Shown here piece after piece: positions 18,685 to 27,088 of a DNA stretch of 64,000 nucleotides. A program made the position numbers and the translations under genes. The notes beneath the pieces were generated by a model. The model ran no database searches. It was not told the origin of the DNA and saw only the letters and a list, made by a program, of their open reading frames with translations. The stretch covers positions 124,643-188,642 of the forward strand of contig NZ_NXGV01000001.1 in the NCBI RefSeq assembly GCF_002407605.1, given 5' to 3'. Each line of letters begins with the position of its first letter. Position 1 is the first letter of the stretch. The DNA comes from Marinobacter sp. ANT_B65. GTDB taxonomy: Bacteria; Pseudomonadota; Gammaproteobacteria; Pseudomonadales; Oleiphilaceae.

Positions 18685-20550
18685 TCAGAAGTATGCGTGA
18701 AGTCCGGTTTGCCATGTGCTCTGGTACCTGTCGTAGTGATCTTCCCGGGTGAATTCTGCGAACAGGCTGAACTCACGGCCGATGTGCCAGTTGGCTTTTA
18801 GGTATACCTGATCTTGCCGGTGCTGGCTGCTGACGATCCAGGCTTTGGTTTTGGCTCCGGCTGCCAGACTGAAGCGGTTGTTCTGGTGCAGCAGCCCGAT
18901 ATCGGCGCCGGGAGCGGCATCGTATCCACGACGCAGATCGTCGTCGATTTCAAGGTCTGCAGTGGCAATAGCGAAGGCCTGGGTTTTTTCGCCGAGGCTC
19001 CAGCTGCCGCCTGCGCCGCCGTCCAGATATGGGGCCAGAACACGGGTTTCGCCGCTATCTGTGCGGCGCCCACCAAAGCCCACTTGCCAGGATAGTGGCG
19101 AAAAGAAGGCATCTCTCGGGCTCAGGGAGCGTATTTCTACGGCGGTAAGCTGTTCCAGCTGTAGCTCGTCGTTATCTGTGTAGTAGCGCGCGTCCAGACG
19201 GAGAAATTGCAGTTGCGCACCGCTACGGTAACCAGCTGGCGGGTCAAGAATATCGTGATACGCGGGGCGGAATGTGAGTCGGGTAAACTCCCTGTGGGCT
19301 TGTTGTCCGGCGCCCAGACTTAAGCGGAATGTGTCGTGGCCCTGATCGTCGCGGACTTCCGGTTCGGGTGGTTGTTCAACTGGTGCAATGCCATCGATTT
19401 TACTTCGTTCCCGAAGCAGACTGTGGGAGAGCGGGGCGGCAATCTCTCTTGGCCAGCCATCGGCTTCGCTCTGATAACGCACATAGTCGTAGGTGGCATC
19501 CAGCAAATGAGCGCGTTCGCGAAGCGGGAGGGCCCGGACTTCCTCGCTGTCAGGTTTTACATATCCATTGGCAATGGCGGCTGCAAGCGTCTTGTTCGGT
19601 TGGGGTAGCGTCGAAAGGCTGTGTGCAACGGCAGTGGCTGCCGATGCACGATAGTGCACATCTTCAACCAGGTCTTTGCCGATTACCCAGCGCACAGTAT
19701 CGGACGGTATGGCGTGCGTGCTGACCTCACCCAGAAGATCTGTTCCCGGGCGGGCTACGTCGATGAGAGCCAGCAGGCGGTAGGCACAGTTTTCGTCGAA
19801 AAAGTAATAGTCGAAATTACGATCCCGGATTTCCCAGGCATGAGCCAGCATGAAATCCACTTCCTGCTGGTTCAGGTTCAGTTTGTATTCCCAGAGATCC
19901 CGGTGCTCGATGTCAGAGTAAAGACGGATCTTTTCATAATAGGGTTGAATGGTGGTGATGCCGGGGTAGCCTCCAAAAATCCCCCGGTAGGCGAACAATA
20001 GCTCGCTGTCATGGGCCGCGGCATCGGCCGCATAGGAAATCGTGCTGGCGAGCAGCAGGTTGGTCTGCTCATCTTCCTGTGGCGGATCCAGCCGGAGAAA
20101 TGTATGGCCGAACATGGATGATGGGCTGTTCAGGTATGAGGCTGCAAACACCAGAGTAACGCTTTCAGTGTTAAGTGTTTGTGTCCAGTTCTCGTATTCA
20201 GGGCACACGGCGGCTTCTGCGGGGATATCAAGTTTCTCCCGCAGCCAGCTATCCCTGGCCGGAAAGCGACATCGGGCGTGGCTGTCGCCACCTCCCGGCT
20301 GCTGTATTGCCTCAAGGGTGGCTTCCAGCTCCGCTTTTGGGGAGGTTTTGCCGTTTTCACTCAGAAAAAAATCAGCATCATCCGCCTGGCTGGTGTAACT
20401 GCCACCAAATCTGTCCGGCTGATAATGAATAAGCGTGAGCCAGGCAGGGTCCAGATACAGTGGGGTTTCGGCGATTTGTGTCTGAGCCTGCAGAGGTAAG
20501 CTGGTGATGAGCCAAAGCACAGCTGGCCCAATGCGAAGCGAGTTGCCCAT
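18685..20550 (-). CDS. DUF4105 (Lnb N-terminal-like) envelope protein
   Basis: No biochemical role is assigned. The 621-residue product has a signal peptide (MGNSLRIGPAVLWLITSLPLQA, then QTQ) and a middle region typical of DUF4105/Lnb-N proteins: ASYLNSPSSMFGHTFLRL, FAYRGIFGGYPG, YFFDENCAYRLL with the family Cys and His, similar to papain-like NlpC/P60 folds. The C-terminal ~220 residues alternate short polar and aromatic strands and end in Phe (TGLHAYF), which suggests an outer-membrane beta-barrel. ATG 20550 was chosen because it leads straight into the signal peptide; an upstream start at 20598 adds 16 residues. Confidence 0.82.
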   Translation of the reverse strand: MGNSLRIGPAVLWLITSLPLQAQTQIAETPLYLDPAWLTLIHYQPDRFGGSYTSQADDADFFLSENGKTSPKAELEATLEAIQQPGGGDSHARCRFPARDSWLREKLDIPAEAAVCPEYENWTQTLNTESVTLVFAASYLNSPSSMFGHTFLRLDPPQEDEQTNLLLASTISYAADAAAHDSELLFAYRGIFGGYPGITTIQPYYEKIRLYSDIEHRDLWEYKLNLNQQEVDFMLAHAWEIRDRNFDYYFFDENCAYRLLALIDVARPGTDLLGEVSTHAIPSDTVRWVIGKDLVEDVHYRASAATAVAHSLSTLPQPNKTLAAAIANGYVKPDSEEVRALPLRERAHLLDATYDYVRYQSEADGWPREIAAPLSHSLLRERSKIDGIAPVEQPPEPEVRDDQGHDTFRLSLGAGQQAHREFTRLTFRPAYHDILDPPAGYRSGAQLQFLRLDARYYTDNDELQLEQLTAVEIRSLSPRDAFFSPLSWQVGFGGRRTDSGETRVLAPYLDGGAGGSWSLGEKTQAFAIATADLEIDDDLRRGYDAAPGADIGLLHQNNRFSLAAGAKTKAWIVSSQHRQDQVYLKANWHIGREFSLFAEFTREDHYDRYQSTWQTGLHAYF

Positions 20551-20631
20551 GGGTAATGCGGTTTCCGTTAGAGATGATAAAACGGGGAAGTGCGCCATCC
20601 TTGGCGCTTTTGCATCCCTGCGGTTCAGCTA

Positions 20632-21096
20632 TCAGGCCGCTACGTATTTGCTCAGCGACTCATTCTTTTCCAGCAGAGCGACAATTGCGTCGACTGCTTC
20701 ACCAGAGGTGGTGTCGGAGTTAGGGAAAACAGCTGCGAAGTTGTCCTGCAGAACCTGACGGAAAGCACCGCGGTCAGCTTCTTCAACGCCCAGAAGAACG
20801 GCCAGGGTTTCCAGGTTTTCACCGTTCCCGCGAGACATGTCACGGGCTACTTTGTCGATGTTGCTGTCCATGTACATAGCCATGGATTGCACAGATTCGT
20901 TGGTCTGGCAGCCCAGGGTGCCAGTAGTCATGCCGAAAGTCTGGTTGCCAAATGTACCGTTGGTTGTTGCAGCCAGTACGTGAGGGGCAATGCCGGATTG
21001 TCCTTTCCAAATCATGGCGCCAACACCGCAGCCAGGTTGAGCGAAGGCCATAGAGGAAGCGCCCAGAAGAATTGCACCTGCGATCAGTTTTTTCAT
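20632..21096 (-). CDS. DUF3015 family periplasmic protein
   Basis: A 154-residue exported protein with signal peptide MKKLIAGAILLGASSMAFA (cleavage before QPG). The mature part fits DUF3015: an early GCGVG-type Cys, a Gly/Thr-rich stretch (NGTFGNQTFGMTTGTLGC), then helical segments with YMDSNIDKVARDMSRGNGE. The role is unknown. A strong AGGAGTG ribosome binding site precedes the ATG. Downstream, GCGCCA/TGGCGC at 20592-20607 forms a hairpin but lacks a T run on this strand. Confidence 0.82.
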   Translation of the reverse strand: MKKLIAGAILLGASSMAFAQPGCGVGAMIWKGQSGIAPHVLAATTNGTFGNQTFGMTTGTLGCQTNESVQSMAMYMDSNIDKVARDMSRGNGENLETLAVLLGVEEADRGAFRQVLQDNFAAVFPNSDTTSGEAVDAIVALLEKNESLSKYVAA

Positions 21097-21321
21097 TATC
21101 CACTCCTAGATTTATGTTTTAGCTGTTGTCGCAATATATACATAACCAACTCGGATGTTGAATATGTAGAAACGGCCCTGACGTATTCCTGTAATCAGGT
21201 ATAAAGACCGTTGCCTAAGTATAGTGCAGATTTAATGACGACAAGTCCATAATTACGTTACCATTTGATTTTAAGTAATTATTTTGCTTTTTGCGGGGAA
21301 AAAGAGTAGCTGAAAAGGGCA

Positions 21322-21352
21322 CAAAAAAACCGGAGTAACCTCCGGTTTTTTT
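21322..21352. terminator. Bidirectional terminator after livF
   Basis: ACCGGAG (21329-21335), loop TAAC, CTCCGGT (21340-21346), with a run of A before and T after. It ends the - strand liv operon just beyond livF. The remaining bases between here and the DUF3015 gene are AT-rich and hold that gene's upstream region, with no frame of note. Confidence 0.9.
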
Positions 21353-21368
21353 GTTCAGGCTGGTAGAA

Positions 21369-22076
21369 CTATCCGCCCAGATACGCGTTCTGCACATCCG
21401 GATTTGCGAGGAGGTTCTTGCCCGTGTCGTGCAGCCGAATGTTTCCGGTTTCCAGAACGTAGCCCCGGTCCGCCAGATTCAGTGCCTGGTGAGCGTTCTG
21501 CTCAACCAGAAATACGGTAATACCTTCGTCCCGCAGATGGCCGATGATCTCGAATATCTGTTTGATTACCAAGGGGGCAAGCCCCAGTGACGGTTCATCC
21601 AGAATAATCATGGTTGGCCGGCTCATCAGGGCCCGGCCAATGGCGAGCATTTGCTGTTCGCCGCCAGACATGGTTCCCGCGCGTTGGTGTTCGCGTTCCT
21701 GCAGGCGAGGGAACAGTTCATAGACATGGGCCTGGCTTTTGCGGATCTCGGATTTTGTGTTGAAGAACCCCCCCATGTGCAGGTTTTCTTCAACGGTCAG
21801 CCCGGAAAATATTCTCCGGCCTTCGGGTACTATGGCAAGCCCTGAGCGCATGATCTGCGCAGTGGGCTCGTTGGTTATATCACGGCCTTCCAGAATGATG
21901 CGCCCGGAACTGGCCTGCGGAGTCCCGCACACAGTCATCAGCAGAGTAGTTTTCCCTGCACCGTTTGCGCCGATCAGGGATACAATTTCGCCCCGGTTCA
22001 CCTCAACAGAAACCCCGTGCAGGGCTTCAATCTTTCCGTAATGGGTGTGGACGTTTTCTAGTACAAGCATGCTCAT
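21369..22076 (-). CDS. livF: Branched-chain amino acid ABC transporter ATPase LivF
   Basis: One of two ATPases powering uptake of branched-chain amino acids through LivHM. The 235-residue product has Walker A GANGAGKT (residues 37-44), signature MSGGEQQ, Walker B MIILDEP and the LivF-type ending (GYVLETGNIRLHDTG, NAYLGG). ATG 22076 lies three bases after the livG stop; an upstream in-frame start at 22157 would run back into livG and is rejected. Last gene of livJHMGF. Confidence 0.95.
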   Translation of the reverse strand: MSMLVLENVHTHYGKIEALHGVSVEVNRGEIVSLIGANGAGKTTLLMTVCGTPQASSGRIILEGRDITNEPTAQIMRSGLAIVPEGRRIFSGLTVEENLHMGGFFNTKSEIRKSQAHVYELFPRLQEREHQRAGTMSGGEQQMLAIGRALMSRPTMIILDEPSLGLAPLVIKQIFEIIGHLRDEGITVFLVEQNAHQALNLADRGYVLETGNIRLHDTGKNLLANPDVQNAYLGG

Positions 22077-22078
22077 AT

Positions 22079-22834
22079 TCAGGCCTCGCCCAGGTAAGCT
22101 TTGATCACGTCGTCGTTCTGGCGGATTTCTTCCGGAGTGCCACTGGCCAGGGGGCATCCCTGGTTGATGACGTTGATCCGGTCGGAAATGTCCATTACCA
22201 GGCTCATGTCGTGCTCAATCAGCACCACGGAAACGTTGTAGTCCTCTTTCAGACTTATGATAAGTTGATTGAGTTCTTTTGTTTCCGCGGGGTTGAGGCC
22301 GGCTGCCGGCTCGTCCAGCATCAGAAGTTTCGGTTCTGTGACCATGCAGCGTGCTATTTCCAGCCGTCTCTGCTGGCCGTATGCGAGGTTGCCCGCATCC
22401 CGGTTGGCGAGGTCCAGCAGGCCTACCCGCTCAAGCCAGTAAGCAGCCCGGTCAAGGGCTTTCTGTTCACGCCGCTTGTAGTCGGGAGTACCGAATAACC
22501 CGGCTAGCATGTTGGTATTGAGGTGGCGGTGCTGGGCTACAAGCAGGTTTTCCACAACGGACATCTGGGTGAACAGACGAACGTGCTGGAAGGTCCTTAC
22601 CATGCCCAGCCGGGAAATCTTGTAATCGGGCTTTCCCTGAACCTCTTTGCCTTCAAAAAGGATTTTGCCACCGCTGGGCTTGTAAAAGCCGCTCATGCAG
22701 TTGAATACGGTGGTTTTCCCTGCGCCGTTAGGGCCAATAATGGAAACAATCTCCCGTTCCTGAATGTCCAGTGATACGCCGTCTACCGCCAGCAGGCCTC
22801 CAAAGCGCATGGACAGATTCTGTACTTCAAGCAT
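22079..22834 (-). CDS. livG: Branched-chain amino acid ABC transporter ATPase LivG
   Basis: Partner ATPase of LivF. The 251-residue product carries Walker A GPNGAGKT (34-41), the LivG-specific insert with MVRTFQHVRLFTQMSVVENLLVAQH, signature LAYGQQRRLEIAR, Walker B LLMLDEPAAGLNP and the switch His in LIEHDM. It begins six bases after livM and ends two bases before livF, in a tight operon. Confidence 0.95.
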   Translation of the reverse strand: MLEVQNLSMRFGGLLAVDGVSLDIQEREIVSIIGPNGAGKTTVFNCMSGFYKPSGGKILFEGKEVQGKPDYKISRLGMVRTFQHVRLFTQMSVVENLLVAQHRHLNTNMLAGLFGTPDYKRREQKALDRAAYWLERVGLLDLANRDAGNLAYGQQRRLEIARCMVTEPKLLMLDEPAAGLNPAETKELNQLIISLKEDYNVSVVLIEHDMSLVMDISDRINVINQGCPLASGTPEEIRQNDDVIKAYLGEA

Positions 22835-22840
22835 CGTCTG

Positions 22841-24112
22841 TCACTCCTGCCTGTTCAGTTTGATATGAATGCGGCGCATGGGCAGCAGGCCCTGTGGTCG
22901 CCATATCATCATAAGGACCATAGCGGCGCCAAAAATCAGCATTCGGTATTCGGAAAACTCTCGTGCGAGCTCCGGCAGAATGGTCACTGCAATGGCGGCC
23001 AGAATGACGCCAAGCTGCGAGCCCATGCCGCCCAGAACCACAATCGCAAGGATTATTGCGGACTCAAGAAAGACAAATGACTCGGGGCTGATAAAACCCT
23101 GCTTGGAGGCAAATACGGTACCAGCAAAGCCAGCAAAAAAGGCGCCAATGGTGAAGGCTGAAAGTTTGACGGCAGTGCGGCTCAGGCCCAGGGAACGGGC
23201 TGCAATTTCATCTTCACGCAAGGCTTCCCAGGCGCGACCCACGGGCATGCGCATAAACCGGCGAATAATCAGCGCAGTAATAACGGCCAGCACCAGTGCG
23301 ATCAGATACAGGAAGATGACTTTGTGTTCGCCGCTATAGGCAATGCCAAAGGTTTCATGGAACGACGTGTTGCCTTCTTCCTTTACGCGCCGGCCAAACT
23401 CCATACCAAACAGAGTCGGTTCGGGAATGCCGCCAATACCGTTGGGGCCACCTGTCAGTGTTGTCCAGTTATTGAGCAGGATGCGGATGATTTCGCCGAA
23501 ACCGAGGGTGACAATAGCCAGATAGTCCCCGCGCAGTCGCAACACTGGAAAACCCAGCATCAACCCGAACAGGGCGGCAAGCAAAGCGCCGATTGGCAAT
23601 GCCATCCAGAACGAGATGCCCGTATATTGCGACAGCAGGGCGAAGGTGTAGGCGCCAACTGCGTAGAAGGCCACATACCCGAGGTCCAGCAGGCCAGCAA
23701 GGCCGACAACCACGTTAAGGCCAAGTGCCAGCATGATATAGATCAGCACCAGTGTGGCAAGGTCTACGGAGCCCCTCGACACTACGAACGGCCAGAACAA
23801 TGCAAGCACTACAATGCCTGTGAGTATCCAGGACTCGAGTTTTGCCTTTTTGGCCTGCTCCATGGGTTCCCGGTCGGCAAGAGGGTTGAGCCTGGGTAGC
23901 TTGCCGAGCAGACCCGTGAAGGAGTCTCGATATGCCTGGAAGACAAAAACTGCCACAGCCGCCAGAACAACCGCAATGATGGTTGAGGTTTTTGCTCCGG
24001 TGAGCGTGATGTTGATGCCCTTGGCTTCAAGGTTAAAGCCGAGAATAGGAAACGAGATAATCAGCGTAACGATCGCGCAGAAGAGCGCGTGTCTGTAATT
24101 TTTAGCAGCCAT
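22841..24112 (-). CDS. livM: Branched-chain amino acid ABC transporter permease LivM
   Basis: Inner-membrane permease of the high-affinity branched-chain system. The 423-residue product has the LivM length and many hydrophobic segments, with the family core [29 protein letters not shown] and the coupling-helix region [16 protein letters not shown]. The N-terminal ~130 residues form the extra LivM extension also seen in E. coli. The start overlaps the livH stop by one base, so translation is probably coupled. Confidence 0.94.
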   Translation of the reverse strand: MAAKNYRHALFCAIVTLIISFPILGFNLEAKGINITLTGAKTSTIIAVVLAAVAVFVFQAYRDSFTGLLGKLPRLNPLADREPMEQAKKAKLESWILTGIVVLALFWPFVVSRGSVDLATLVLIYIMLALGLNVVVGLAGLLDLGYVAFYAVGAYTFALLSQYTGISFWMALPIGALLAALFGLMLGFPVLRLRGDYLAIVTLGFGEIIRILLNNWTTLTGGPNGIGGIPEPTLFGMEFGRRVKEEGNTSFHETFGIAYSGEHKVIFLYLIALVLAVITALIIRRFMRMPVGRAWEALREDEIAARSLGLSRTAVKLSAFTIGAFFAGFAGTVFASKQGFISPESFVFLESAIILAIVVLGGMGSQLGVILAAIAVTILPELAREFSEYRMLIFGAAMVLMMIWRPQGLLPMRRIHIKLNRQE

Positions 24113-25035
24113 CAGATCTTCTCAACCTCCGGTTTGCCAAGCAGGCCCGTGGGTTTGAACAGCAGAATAAGAATCAGCAGGCCGAAGGAAACAACGTCTT
24201 TGTATTCACCGCTGAGATAGCCGGATGTCATACTTTCAGACACGCCAAGGATCAGTCCGCCGAGCATGGCGCCGGGAATGCTGCCGATGCCGCCCAGAAC
24301 GGCGGCAGTAAAGGCTTTGAGCCCCGCAATGAAACCGAACAACGGGTCGACAGACCCGTAATACATGCCCAGCAGCAGGCCGGCAACAGCAGCCAGTGCG
24401 GCACCTATTATGAAGGTTGCGGAAATAATACGGTTGGTATCAATGCCCAGCAGGCTGGCCATACCAAGGTCCTGCGACACTGCCCTGCAGGCACGGCCGG
24501 TCCGGGAACGTGAGATGAAAAGCGAGAGAGCCGTCATGCAGACCAGTGTCGTTATAAAAATAGTGATCTGCATGTAAGACAGCGACATTTCGAATGCGCC
24601 GTCAGCGCTAAAGTTAAATCCACCTTCGATAAGAGCAGGGAAACCAACGTTGCGGGAGCCCTGGGCCAGGTGCACGTAGTTTTGCAGGAAGATGGACATA
24701 CCGATTGCAGATATCAGTGGGATCAGGCGGTGGCGGCCACGCACCGGGCGATAGGCCACACGTTCCACGGCCCAGCCCATGGAGCTGGAGACGATCATGG
24801 CGCACAGGAGCGCAACGATAAGTATAAGTGGAAGCCAGGCAAGGCCAAGAGCTGTCAGGCCTGTTATGGCGATAAGCGCAGTGTAGGCGCCGATCATATA
24901 GATTTCACCATGGGCAAAGTTGATCATGCCGATGATGCCGTAAACCATCGTGTAACCGATGGCGATCAGAGCGTAAGCGCTCCCGATCGTTAGCCCGTTA
25001 ATGAGCTGTTGAGAGAAATACAGGAGGTCTTGCAT
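24112..25035 (-). CDS. livH: Branched-chain amino acid ABC transporter permease LivH
   Basis: Second permease of the liv system, 307 residues with about eight membrane segments. Typical features are [35 protein letters not shown] near the N-terminus (residues ~10-44) and the coupling helix with [19 protein letters not shown]. It lies 160 bases downstream of livJ, with a terminator-like hairpin in that gap. Confidence 0.95.
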   Translation of the reverse strand: MQDLLYFSQQLINGLTIGSAYALIAIGYTMVYGIIGMINFAHGEIYMIGAYTALIAITGLTALGLAWLPLILIVALLCAMIVSSSMGWAVERVAYRPVRGRHRLIPLISAIGMSIFLQNYVHLAQGSRNVGFPALIEGGFNFSADGAFEMSLSYMQITIFITTLVCMTALSLFISRSRTGRACRAVSQDLGMASLLGIDTNRIISATFIIGAALAAVAGLLLGMYYGSVDPLFGFIAGLKAFTAAVLGGIGSIPGAMLGGLILGVSESMTSGYLSGEYKDVVSFGLLILILLFKPTGLLGKPEVEKI

Positions 25036-25128
25036 TGTTATTTGACTCCAGAGGCCTGCTCCCTCCCCTGGAACGCATCAGGCACGGGATAACCGGGCCG
25101 AAATGGAACAGGATCAAGGGGAGCCTAG

Positions 25129-25163
25129 AAAAACACCTTCTCCCGGATCGCGGTGAGAAGGTG
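25129..25163 (-). terminator. Intra-operon terminator between livJ and livH
   Basis: On the - strand, CACCTTCTC and GAGAAGGTG form a perfect 9-bp stem with a 12-base loop, followed by TTTTT (25133-25129). It lies after livJ and before livH. Partial termination here would give more binding protein than membrane components. Confidence 0.85.
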
Positions 25164-25195
25164 CTCTCATGATTACCGTTAATTAACGATTTGGC

Positions 25196-26308
25196 TTAGT
25201 TTACCGGAGTTTTGCTGCCATCTGAATGCCATTCGTATACAACAAACTCGAATGACTTCATATCGCCGGCTTTGTCATACTGCACAGTGCCGATAGGGGT
25301 TTCAAAACTGCCGCTACGCAGTGCTGCAGCAACATCGAACGGGTCTTTTGACTTGGCCGCTTCGATACCTTCAGCAACCAGTTGGACAGCAGCGTAAGAG
25401 GTCAGAACGAACGGGCCGGAAGGATCTTCACCTTTGGCCTCAAATGCTTTTACCAGCTCCTGGTTCTCAGCTTTTTCGTCGAAGCTGGGTGGCAGGGTTA
25501 CCAGCAGCCCTTCTGCGGCTTCACCGGCAATGGTATTGATGTCCTTGTTACCAACGCCTTCCGGGCCCATGAAGATGGCGTCCAGATCTGCCTGGCGTGC
25601 CTGACGAAGAATCAGGCCAAGCTCCGGGTGGTAGCCGCCGAAATAGACATAGTCCACATCAGCTTGCTTGAGCTTGGTGACCAGGGATGAGAAATCTTTG
25701 TCGCCTGCGGTAACGCCTTCAAACATGGCAATTTCGATGCCTTTGTCTTTCAGCGTATCGCGTACCGCCGTAGCAATACCTTCACCGTACTGCTGCTTGT
25801 CATGAACGATTGCGACCCGCTCCGGGTTCTGCGTGGCTATGTAGTTGCCGGCAACGGGGCCCTGCATGCTGTCAAGGCCAATGGTGCGGAACACCAGCTC
25901 ATAACCCCGCTCGGTAATTTCCGGGCTGGTTGATGCTGGTGTGATCATAAGAATGCCTTCATCCTCATAGATATCTGAGGCGGGCTGGGTCGAGCTGGAG
26001 CACAGGTGTCCGATTACATAGCTGACGCCATCGTTCACCAGCCGGTTTGCGACAGTCACCGCTTGCTTGGGGTCACACACGTCATCGTATTCTACAGCGA
26101 CGAGCTTTTCGCCCATCACGCCACCGTTGGCGTTGATCTGTTCAATGGCCATACGGGCACCGGAGAACTGCATATCGCCGTACTGGGCAACAGGACCGGT
26201 CATTGGGCCTGCGATACCAATCTGAATATCCGCAGTGGCATGGCCTGCGGCCATCAGGGCAACGGAAGTGCTAACGGCGGTTACGAGCTTTTTCAGTGTA
26301 GTTGTCAT
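25196..26308 (-). CDS. livJ: Branched-chain amino acid ABC transporter substrate-binding protein
   Basis: Periplasmic binding protein of the LivJ/LivK type. The 370-residue product has signal peptide MTTTLKKLVTAVSTSVALMAAGHATA (26 residues) and the family start IQIGIAGPMTGPVAQYGDMQ. The two Cys in DDVCDPKQA and GHLCSSS correspond to the Liv-family disulfide, and STSPEITERGYELVFRT follows. The ATG at 26308 was chosen for the signal peptide; the frame extends to 26365. The symbol livJ rather than livK is arbitrary. Expression from its own promoter (26361-26389) with a terminator before livH is inferred. Confidence 0.93.
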   Translation of the reverse strand: MTTTLKKLVTAVSTSVALMAAGHATADIQIGIAGPMTGPVAQYGDMQFSGARMAIEQINANGGVMGEKLVAVEYDDVCDPKQAVTVANRLVNDGVSYVIGHLCSSSTQPASDIYEDEGILMITPASTSPEITERGYELVFRTIGLDSMQGPVAGNYIATQNPERVAIVHDKQQYGEGIATAVRDTLKDKGIEIAMFEGVTAGDKDFSSLVTKLKQADVDYVYFGGYHPELGLILRQARQADLDAIFMGPEGVGNKDINTIAGEAAEGLLVTLPPSFDEKAENQELVKAFEAKGEDPSGPFVLTSYAAVQLVAEGIEAAKSKDPFDVAAALRSGSFETPIGTVQYDKAGDMKSFEFVVYEWHSDGSKTPVN

Positions 26309-26360
26309 TTGTGTCTGTCCTGTTATGTTCAGGGTTATTCTTTGTGTTCTCAGAAGCCTA

Positions 26361-26389
26361 AACAAACACTACACATCCTGCCTTGTCAA
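26361..26389 (-). promoter_or_regulatory. Candidate promoter of the liv operon
   Basis: On the - strand a perfect TTGACA (26389-26384) is followed after 17 bases by TTTGTT (26366-26361), a weak -10. It lies about 55 bases upstream of the livJ ATG. The rest of the 258-base gap between livJ and the divergent marR gene holds no other supported feature. Confidence 0.5.
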
Positions 26390-26566
26390 GTTAGCCCCGG
26401 GCTTCTTTGATTATTTAACCTTCCCGTGTTCAGGCTTTGGTGTTGTCGAGATGACACAGGAACGCCGATTCCGGGAAACCGCTACTTGCATTTGAGGGGG
26501 GCAAGACCTCTAATAGTTAGTGTTGTAAACAAAATATTGAATGGCTGCAGCGGAGCAAGTAACACA

Positions 26567-27067
26567 GTGCATAATTATGACCATGTTCTGGTAGCGCTCA
26601 GGCGTGTTATCCGGGCAACGGATCTTCATTCCAAGCGTTTAAGCAAGAATGCCGGGCTCACTGGCCCGCAACTGTTGATTATGCGGACAATCCGGGATTT
26701 GGGCGAGGTTACCATCGGGACCATCGCCGAAAAGGTGAGCCTCAGTCAGGCAACGGTTACGACCATTCTTGATCGTCTGGAGCACCGGCAACTGGTTTAC
26801 CGTGTCCGCAGCACGCAGGACAAACGTAAAGTGCACGCACATCTGACGGAGGGAGGGGCGGATATACTTTCCCGGGCGCCAAATCCCCTGCAGGAAGATT
26901 TTATAAAGAAGTTTCAGAGCCTTCATGAATGGGAGCAGAATATGATTCTCGCGTCCCTTCAGCGGGTTGCCAACATGATGGATGCTGACGACATTGATGC
27001 TTCACCGGTGCTGGATGTCGGCCCGGTTCTGAAAGATGATGGCTGGAAAGAAAAGGAAAAGGCGTGA
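26567..27067 (+). CDS. MarR-family transcriptional regulator
   Basis: A winged-helix regulator of 166 residues. The start of the domain (DHVLVALRRVIRATDLHSKRLSKNAGLTGPQLLIMRTI) resembles EctR-type MarR proteins, but no ectoine genes are nearby and the target is unknown. The recognition-helix region is IGTIAEKVSLSQATVTTILDRL and the wing lies near RVRSTQDKRKVHAHLT. GTG 26567 was chosen, with GGAG 11 bases upstream and the conserved domain beginning two residues later; the open frame reaches 26426 with no better start. Its last codons (KEKEKA) form half of the terminator stem shared with lon. Confidence 0.85.
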   Translation: MHNYDHVLVALRRVIRATDLHSKRLSKNAGLTGPQLLIMRTIRDLGEVTIGTIAEKVSLSQATVTTILDRLEHRQLVYRVRSTQDKRKVHAHLTEGGADILSRAPNPLQEDFIKKFQSLHEWEQNMILASLQRVANMMDADDIDASPVLDVGPVLKDDGWKEKEKA

Positions 27068-27080
27068 GCCTTTTCCTTTT
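27051..27080. terminator. Bidirectional terminator overlapping the marR stop
   Basis: AAAAGGAAAAGGC (27051-27063) and GCCTTTTCCTTTT (27068-27080) form a perfect 13-bp stem with loop GTGA. The marR stop codon TGA (27065-27067) lies in the loop. The arms are themselves A-rich and T-rich, so the hairpin can act for both convergent genes. Confidence 0.75.
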
Positions 27081-27088
27081 CTACTGAT

